From contig LRSR01013202.1 in NCBI GenBank assembly GCA_001579985.1, positions 1 through 32,014 of the forward strand: a stretch of 32,014 nt of DNA. The letters are read 5' to 3'. The stretch is from Hypsibius dujardini (Eukaryota > Tardigrada > Eutardigrada > Parachela > Hypsibiidae). Position numbers and translations under genes: made by a program. Shown here piece after piece: positions 25,016 to 32,014 of the stretch. Under the pieces are notes generated by a model. The model had not been told where the DNA came from and did no database searches. It was given only the letters and a program-made list of their open reading frames with translations. How positions within the stretch are numbered: the first letter of the stretch is position 1; each line of letters begins with the position of its first letter.

Positions 25016-28000
25016 TCAGCCAGAGGAGTCGAGGGCATTCTTTTCGTAAAAGTCATTGTAGCGACTGACCGTCTCCTGCGTGGTGCGCGGCTTCACCGAC
25101 GACAGAGCTCTCTCAAAGTGCCGCATATGGACTTGGGTATTGTCGAGGTCCTCCTCCAGTGCCGCGAGCGCGGCTTCCTGACACACAGCCGTAATCTGCA
25201 ACAGCATAAATGCTGCCAACATTCGATGGGTAATCGAAGTATGATAAAAAATAAGTACTAACGCACCTCAGCACCGGAGAAGCCGTCAGTCTTCTCGACC
25301 AAGGCCAGTTTGTCCACATCTGCCGCCGTTGGCGTTCTCCTGAAGCGAATGTCGAGAATTTCTCTCCGCGTCTTAGCATCCGGCAGTGGGACGTAAATGA
25401 TCCGATCCAGTCGGCCGGGTCGCATTAGCGCTTTGTCGATGACTTCCGGTCGGTTGGTGGCGCCGACGACAATCACCTCTTGCAGACATTCAATGCCGTC
25501 TGGACAAAAAGTGCAAATCCAATAAACAGACATGAATCAGACAGTCTAGCAATTTTCTTAAAATAGACTCCATTGACTTGGATTTATATATATTTCAAAT
25601 CAAAATTCTATCTAAAGTATATTACTTATACATTTTTTGCGATTTCAAACAAAATTTATTCTAAATAAAAAGTGTATTTAACATGTTAGACACTAAGAAT
25701 GTAGGACAGCATACCCATTTCGTTTAAAAGCGTCGCCAGAATGCGGTCCCCCACACTGTTGCCGGACTTCGCACCGTTTCCCCGTGCCGAGGAGAGGGCA
25801 TCAATCTCGTCGATGAAAATGATGGAAGGCGCTGATTTGCGCGCTCGATTAAAAATCTCCCTCAGCGTCCGCTCCGACTCGCCCACGTACTTATTGTACA
25901 GCTCCGGGCCCTTGATGGCGAGGAAATTGATGCCGCCCTCGGTGGCCAATGCGCGAGCCATGAGTGTCTTGGAGCAGCCGGGCGGGCCGAACAGGAGGAT
26001 GCCGCGCGGTGGGCGAATCCCCAGCAGCTGGAACTTGGCGCTGTACTTCAACGGCCACTCCACGGACTGCCGGAACTTCAGCTTGGTCACCTCCTGCCCG
26101 CCAATGTCATTCCACCGCACCTGCAAGAAATCTGGTTTGAGACCACCAAGCAATCAAAAACCCGACACAAAACTGCCCATACGTACAGGTGAAACTTCAA
26201 TCTGCACTTCCCGGAGCGCGCTTGGCTTCACCAGCAGAAGTGACTTGAGGAAGTCGTCACAGGACACGGTGATGTCGGTAGCCTCCGAAATGTTTTCGCT
26301 GTTCTGCTACCCAAAAGAACGAATACTAACGCGATCAAGAGAGAAATCTTCAATTTCATCGGTACTACTGAGACGACTTTATGTACGAGGAGTCCGTCTT
26401 ATCCCGAACCACTGGCAATGCCATTCACTGCGTAATTTGCCAAACAAGCGAAACTTTAAAAGTTTTTTCGGCACTTCCCGAGCCCAAATGTAATATGCAT
26501 ATGCAATCGATTGGCATAAGCGGAAAACGCTTGGACGTGTGGGGGCGAAGCTCGATGACCATTAAATCGTGAAATTTTAATCTTGCTGGTTGGAGTTAAA
26601 ACAATTACCCATAACTCCGCCCCTTCCTCGCAAATTTTTATCTGGTCATACCAGGTGATTCGAAATTAAAATTTTGGATCGGATAGTGCCAAGCGCGCGA
26701 ATTACCGAGGCATCGACAGGGGCTCGGAATAAACCATAAAAACGGGTGGCTAGGAATAGGACGGACTCTCCGTACCTCTGAAAAGCGCCGTAGCGCACTC
26801 AACCCGGCTTCCGAGCAGAGGGCGTTCACGTCAGCACCCACGAATCCATGAAGCCGATCAGAAAGGGTGCCAATTTGTTCGTCAGTCAGGGAATGCTTCA
26901 CATTTCGTAATGCAACCTGCAAAATGTCCTTCCTGTTGGAACCACAGATGGTGGGCAAAGTTAGTCAGAAGAAGTAAAATAAGGCAGCCGGCAAATGATC
27001 GTGCGATCATCACTAGTAAGGCGATCGATCAAGCTATCAAAAGCCTGGAAAAGTTCCCGCGCCTACCGTTCACTCGACAACGGCACAGAGATTTCAATTT
27101 CCTTATCGAATCTTCCCGTTCTCCGGAGGGAGTGGTGGATTGCGTCGGGTCTGCTACACGTCGCGATGATTAAAACCGGGGCTGCAAATAAACAAAAACA
27201 CATCATCATATACGAACCGAACTTGGCTGTGGAACGAAAATGTAAACGACAATTACATAAAAACATTTAAAGTCACTGCGAGAGACAGTCGAACTTCACC
27301 GAGTAAACCACGACACGACGACAGCCCGAAACGAAATAAAATCAATTGAATTGTATGGTAGATTGTAGATGATGAGGTATTTATATTTATAGGAAAACAT
27401 CTGGTTCCCATTACAGTCGATAAGAGCGTGCCGGTTCACCAGAGCCGAAACCGGTTAACTAGAACCGAAACCGGTTTACCAGAGCCGAAACCGGTTCACT
27501 GGAGCCGAAACCGGTTCACTAGGACCGAAACCGGTTCACCAGAACCGAAACCGGTTCACTAGAACCGAAACCGGTTTACCAGAGCCGAAACCAGTTCACC
27601 AGAGCCGAAACCGGTTTACCAGAGCCGAAACCGGTTCACTGGAACCGAAACCGGTTTACCAGAGCCGAAACGAACGACAACAGGCGGGAATGAAAATTCA
27701 CCGAATTTTATAGTAGATGAAGGGGTAAACGAAGATATCATTACTATGGCAGGAGTAATGTTAGTTTTTGTCCATCGCAAAGCCGGATAATGCGATCAGA
27801 CTTATCAGGGACCGAAACAAAGTCTTGGAATTCAAGTTAAAACAAAATCTGTTTTAACAAGATAATTACCTGCATATAGGAAAAAGGTATTTGTGTTGCT
27901 TACCATCACAATCGCTGAGCGAGTCAATCAGATTCACCAGGGTCCCCACTGCCTTGCTCTCCTGGAAGGTCATATGGCCGACGTCGTATTTCGGACAGAT

Positions 28001-28977
28001 AGTCTCCAGGTCGTCGATGAAAATAATGTGCGGAGCCTTGTCCCTAGCTTCGGAAAAGACGCGAAACAGGTGGGGCTCCACTTCGCCTGCACCAGCCGTC
28101 GACGATGTCGGTGTGGTCAGGGCTTCCAATGTGGAGATATTGGAGGAGTGTATGCCGGCCTCGGAAATGGCGGCTCGCGCCAGTAGCGTCTTCCCGGTGC
28201 CGGGTGGGCCATGTAGGAGGACGCCGCGCGGGAGTTTGGAGGATATGCCCAGGCTGCGCGCCAAATCTCGAACTGGTCCATCTTTCAGAATACCGATTAA
28301 TTCCTGAAAATAATAGATCATTTTAGCACAGTTTGGGAATAAAATCCCACACGCACACAATCCAACCGACCGAATATTGGCCGACTAAAACGAGGTCTTT
28401 AAGAAATATGGGAAAATTTCTAATAAGAACACGATTACACGATGAAGAAATCCCACCAAACAAGTAAGTAATCAACCAATCAAGCAGCAAACAACATGAT
28501 CAGTTTGGTCACATAACCGACTGCACTTGACAATCAAGTTCTCTGTATCCTTCCAAAGAAAGCTACCGGTGAGTCAAGAAGTAACTAACAATCAAGACAT
28601 CCGACCATTCACACAAAATTATACAATGAGAAATCAGAACAGCAAAAAGAGTGAACAGATCCATCATTCAATCGCTCATCTAGGCTTGAGATTCTGAATA
28701 GCATGACAGGCTGTTGGTTGATTGATTGATTGCGCACACTTTAACGGACACAAATAAGCATCATGAACAAACTTGAACGCAGTAAGACAATTTTATCGCA
28801 AGCTCTTCAATTTAGCTGGAAAATGCCATTCCATCTTCATCAAAAACTCACTTGAAGAAGGGTAATCTGTGCCGATAATCCACCGACATCGGCGAAGGAA
28901 ACTTTCTTCGCCTGCGACTTCTTCTTCCCCGTAGATTTCCTCGCCGACGTGGAGGAGGACACCTTTGTTGCTGACAT
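25016..28977 (-). CDS. AFG2A: AFG2A (SPATA5)-type tandem AAA ATPase lacking the N-terminal domain
   Basis: Eight minus-strand exons: 28977-28852, 28303-27904, 27181-27067, 26932-26776, 26303-26187, 26120-25715, 25499-25267, 25195-25016; 577 residues. D1 (about 26-260): FADVGGLS, Walker A GPPGTGKT (74-81), Walker B FIDD in place of the usual DE, sensor-1 region ATCSRPD where ATNRP is usual, arginine fingers LRRTGRFD. D2: [10 protein letters not shown], Walker [70 protein letters not shown], the PLPDAxTRREI block and the C-terminal helix mark AFG2/SPATA5 (yeast Drg1), which strips Rlp24-type factors from cytoplasmic pre-60S particles. NVL and VCP fit less well. The human protein is about 890 residues; here the N-domain is absent and there is little room for it before GK5. 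The first methionine is just after a possible acceptor (cgtag, 29003-29007), so the 5' UTR may be spliced. Confidence 0.86.
26393..26765. mobile_element. Possible degenerate inverted-repeat element in AFG2A intron 4
   Basis: The ends (tccgtcttatcccgaaccac at 26393 and the complement of the segment at 26746-26765) agree at about 15 of 20 positions. The interior also has complementary AT-rich segments (gaaattttaat near 26571 and attaaaatt near 26663). It fills almost the whole intron 26304-26775. No target duplication was found. Confidence 0.35.
27431..27670. repeat. Twelve-copy 20-bp tandem array with AACCGGTT sites in AFG2A intron 2
   Basis: Exactly twelve 20-bp units, each close to ccggttcaccagagccgaaa. 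Junctions between units form AACCGGTT ten times (first at 27449-27456) and AACCAGTT once (27589-27596). Units vary mainly at two places (ttcacc/ttcact/tttacc and agagcc/agaacc/ggagcc). Length is constant, with no indels. It lies in the 722-bp intron 27182-27903. Confidence 0.97.
28304..28851 (-). other. AFG2A intron 1
   Basis: 548-bp intron with (ATCA)/(TGAT) tetranucleotide tracts (for example gattgattgattg, 28719-28731). No gene or element with recognisable ends. Confidence 0.75.
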
Positions 28978-29823
28978 TTCCCACCTTCCCGATTGTAGGC
29001 AATCCTACGGAGAAAGCAAATAACAGATAAAACACAGTGATAGCGCACAGTTGATTGATCGATTTCGCAGTTGATCGCCTTCGCATCAGAAAGTTGCGCA
29101 GTTTTCTTCATATTTGGCTCGACGTGAGTTTAATTCTCAAACAAGAATTCCCACGCCGATTCCGATCAAGGATGTAGTCATCATTTTGGGCGATCGACGT
29201 TTTTTCCTGACTTTTTTCACGCTGGATGTTGATACAGAAATTATACATACCGACACGGTAGCAATCCGAGGGAAAATGGTTTAGGAACTGCCGAAATGAA
29301 TTAACCACGTGCAACGGATCAACCAATCAGCCGCCGGAAGGTACGCTAAAGATCCGGCATTGAGATGCGACAGATGGCAAATAAATTGAAAACCGAAGAG
29401 TAACGGACACTGCGAAATAAGTATGCGGATCAATTTCGAGACACACTACTAATTTTGTTCAGAAATTGGAGGAGCGATACCTTGGAGAGTTTATAAGAAA
29501 CCATGAATTAATATATCTCTGGCAGAGGAGAAAGCAATTTAGGATCTCGGCGGTCCGCCTCCGCCGATTTTGAAATTGTCCGCGTTTGTGACGGAACGGT
29601 TGTCTTCGTAAGTAGTCTTTCAATCAATCAATCGATCACTCATCTTCCGTTCGCACATTGTTACTGTATACTCGTAATTCGCACACGCACATTATTCTTA
29701 CACTACAATGTATGCGCTAATGCTTGGTATGTTTATTATAAGTTGGCAATTTATTTTTCGTTGCAGTTTTGAAAACGTTTCTCGAACTGGGCAGTAGTGA
29801 CGGCGAAAGCGCCGAATGTTTCG
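28978..29823. promoter_or_regulatory. Divergent upstream region of AFG2A and GK5
   Basis: 846 bp between opposing start codons. On the minus strand a donor-like gtatgta lies near 29246-29252 and an acceptor-like cgtag near 29003-29007, so an AFG2A 5' UTR intron is plausible. On the plus strand a tttcgttgcag acceptor at about 29756-29766 precedes the GK5 start by 58 bp. A caatcaatcaatc tract is at 29620-29632. No core promoter element was firmly identified. Confidence 0.5.
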
Positions 29824-31468
29824 ATGGGCCGGCGACAGCAGCGCCACCGGAAGCCGCTCCAGGAACCGCAATACATCTTGGTATTGGATCTCGGTTCGAC
29901 GTTTCTCAAATGTACCATCTTTCACCTGAAACAATCTACACTAAGTCATTCTTCCTCCACATCAACCGTTGCTGCTCCGGAGTCTGTCGGAATAAGTCGG
30001 ACAGCCACTCCGGCCAAGAAGACAGCGCCAGCGGAACATGTAGAAATCGACCCTGGCCTTCTCTTCCAGCACATCCTCAAACTCATTGAGGATGCTTTAA
30101 CCGAACACAACATTTCGTGGGAGGACGTCATTACCATCGGTATCACCTCTCAGCGCAACACTTTCCTAGTCTACGACGCGGCCACCGGCAGAGAACTGAC
30201 GAACCTGGTTAGTTGGAAAGATCGCCGCGGTGACGTCATCGCGGAGTCCTGGAACCGGACGTGGCTCAGCCGAGTGGTTCGATTCGCGGGAACAGCAATG
30301 AGCGGCCTTATCAATTGGAACAGGGCGATTATTATGTCCGCTATTTACTTCCGGTCCGGGCATATCCTGCCTCGATTGAGTTGGATTAGGAAGAACATGC
30401 CGGATATTGAGGCGGCCATCTCGACCGGCAGCGCCAAGATCGTCTCGTTGGACTCCTGGACCGTTGCGCGACTGACGAATGATTTCGATTTCCTGACCGA
30501 CTATTCGTGCATCAGTTCGTGGGGATTCTTTTCGCCGGCGAGTATGCGATGGAGTCGACCGATGCTGTGGTCATTCGGGGTAAGTAAAGTCCATTACATT
30601 ATCATTTAATCGGTTGATTAATTAACTGATTGATGGATTGGTTTCCAAATTTTTGCAGATCCCTCGTAGTATTCTACCGAAAATACAACCAACAGCTTCC
30701 CACTTCGGACGGATCTCCGAGAAATTCTTCGGCTCATTAAAGCCTATCACCGCCGTGGTCGCGGACCAGCAAGCCTCAGCGTTCGGTCACTACCTCTTCC
30801 GCCCGGGCCAGTGCAAAATCACCCTCGGAACGGGCGCTTTCATCACGGCCAATTCCGGCGGCCGGTTAATCTTCGACAACGAAGCCAACATCTACACCCT
30901 GGTCGGCTGGAAGACGGGAGCGGCTGAACCAGCTGTGTACCTCACGGAGACCCTCGTGGCGGGATATGCCGAGACCCTGACTGAGTGCTCACAGCGCGGC
31001 GTTAACCTTCGGCTCGGCATTTTTGACGATTTGGATGAGATTGACGAGTTGCTGTGTCGGTTTTTATCCTCGGAGGAGGAGGAACTGGCGGTCGAAGGGA
31101 ATATCGGTCAGGCACTGGATGTCTTCATTTGCCTTGCTTGTATGATTGTGGCTCAAATTAAGGTTCTGTCCCAGCGTGTGGACCTAAACTTCCCACTGCG
31201 AGTCGACGGCGGTTTGTCCAACTCGACTGTTTTGCTGCGAATCTTGGCCACGCTGCTCGGAGAGTTCATCGAACGACCGGAGGACCGCGAAACGACCAGT
31301 TCCGGTGCGGCTTGGTTGGCGGGCATTGGAGCCGGTCTGTGGACCTTGTCGGATATGAAAGCGCACGAGTCACATTACAGAGCGGGATGTGAGACTGTGG
31401 GTCCCGGTCCCGACCGACTTTTATTGCTCCTCACCGATTTTCAGTCGAATGGAAATTTAAAAAATTGA
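29824..31468 (+). CDS. GK5: GK5-like FGGY carbohydrate kinase (putative glycerol kinase 5)
   Basis: Two exons, 29824-30579 and 30659-31468; 521 residues (human GK5 529). After a basic N-terminus, ILVLDLGSTFLKC (about 18-30) is the first FGGY phosphate-binding loop. TIGITSQRNTFLVYD, SWKDRRG and SLDSWTVARLTN follow, then in exon 2 VVADQQASAFGHYLF, ITLGTGAFITANSGG, LRVDGGLSNSTVLLRILA and SSGAAWLAGIGAGLW, the family's adenosine and second phosphate sites. The VADQQASAFG and TLGTGAF blocks favour glycerol kinase-type over xylulokinases, and the SWKDRRG form with the long interdomain segment favours GK5. The physiological substrate of GK5 is not well established; glycerol or a related polyol is inferred from family. 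The start is the first methionine after the probable acceptor; the frame opens at 29797 without an earlier ATG. Confidence 0.88.
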
Positions 31469-32014
31469 CCTTTGGCGTTGGCGTTGATAGGAGCTACAAA
31501 CTTTCCTGATAATATCGATAAAAACCAAGACTGTCGACGAAGTTCCGCCGGAAATGCCGGTCTGTCGGGGTGTCCGAATTAGATGACGGGAATAGTTAGC
31601 GGTATTTGGTGACCGACAGGTGAGTGAGTGGACAGGTGAGTGAGTAGCTGTGGTCAGTCCTACTGTCCGTACACACAGATAAGTGTCCGAATTAGATGTC
31701 CAGTGCCGTAAATAGCCCGCCCACATTTTCGCTCGCTGACCAATCACGAGCGAGCTGCAAGTAACCGTCGCGTATCCCGCCAGCTGCCACAGGCCCACAA
31801 GAGAGAAGAAAGGGAGAGAGATGCGTTGGCGTCTTCACAGCCACACAGTGGGGCGTTTATTTTCGCGCTTTCCTGAATTTCACTGTCTTCCGTTTCTACT
31901 CAAGGTCATTCATTTATTTTCCCTCACCATTTGTTGAATTTCGCCTGGACCGCCTCCTCCGAAATTCTGATTTCTTTCCTCCGAACACCGGAGAACTGCT
32001 TCGCATCTAATGGG
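31469..32014. other. Downstream region of GK5 to window end
   Basis: 546 bp with no supportable gene. It contains a 15-bp direct repeat (tgtccgaattagatg at 31571-31585 and 31684-31698) and a 16-bp tandem pair (gacaggtgagtgagt, 31615-31645). An ATG at 31821 opens a short frame of about 36 codons with a gt at its possible donor near 31903; it could begin the next gene, but nothing conserved is visible. Confidence 0.5.

Noticed and set aside
25016-28977. NVL (nuclear VCP-like) as identity of the tandem AAA ATPase
   Set aside because: The D2 Walker A GPPGCSKT, the [11 protein letters not shown] block and the [20 protein letters not shown] end match AFG2/SPATA5; NVL has GPPGCGKT and a different C-terminus.
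31821-31930. Start of a further gene at the right edge
   Set aside because: Only about 36 codons with no conserved sequence; kept as a remark in the flanking region entry.

Overview
This window is nuclear DNA from a small-genome animal. It holds nine protein-coding genes, all split by short spliceosomal introns with GT-AG ends (about 60 to 1100 bp). Eight are readable from start to stop; the first is cut by the left edge. Several are typical of animals: a cathepsin F with ERFNAQ propeptide, TBL1, CCDC137, GK5 and PPWD1. The phylum cannot be fixed from the sequence alone. All exon structures were built by hand from reading-frame continuity, splice sites and intron phase, and each coding length sums to a whole number of codons.

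Layout, left to right: GNL3 nucleolar GTPase (+, 5' cut); CCDC137 (-); OXLD1 (+); cathepsin F (-, 14 coding exons); PPWD1 spliceosomal cyclophilin (-); a short COX8-like cytochrome oxidase subunit (+); TBL1 corepressor subunit (+); a Mep/Amt ammonium transporter (+, 11 exons); an AFG2A/SPATA5-type AAA ATPase (-); GK5-type carbohydrate kinase (+). The last 546 bp hold no gene I can support. Pairs are often divergent (CCDC137/OXLD1, PPWD1/COX8, AFG2A/GK5) or convergent with very short gaps (GNL3/CCDC137, OXLD1/cathepsin F, AMT/AFG2A).

The genes do not form one pathway. Three act in ribosome production (GNL3, AFG2A, probably CCDC137), two are mitochondrial (OXLD1, COX8-like), and the others serve splicing, transcriptional repression, lysosomal proteolysis, ammonium transport and polyol/sugar phosphorylation.

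The non-coding part is rich in repeats: eight (GACA)n-type arrays, all inside introns; many (ATCA)n tracts; a perfect 28-bp inverted repeat that looks like a TA-flanked foldback element; a 330-bp inverted-repeat element with a possible 6-bp target duplication; a 57-bp-arm hairpin upstream of the ammonium transporter; a 75-bp tandem duplication; and an exact array of twelve 20-bp units in an AFG2A intron that carries ten AACCGGTT sites. The most notable gene-level points are that the ammonium transporter looks more like the fungal Mep type than the usual animal AMT, and that the AFG2A-like ATPase lacks room for its N-terminal domain and has altered motifs in its first ATPase ring. I did not find a clearly new multi-gene system.
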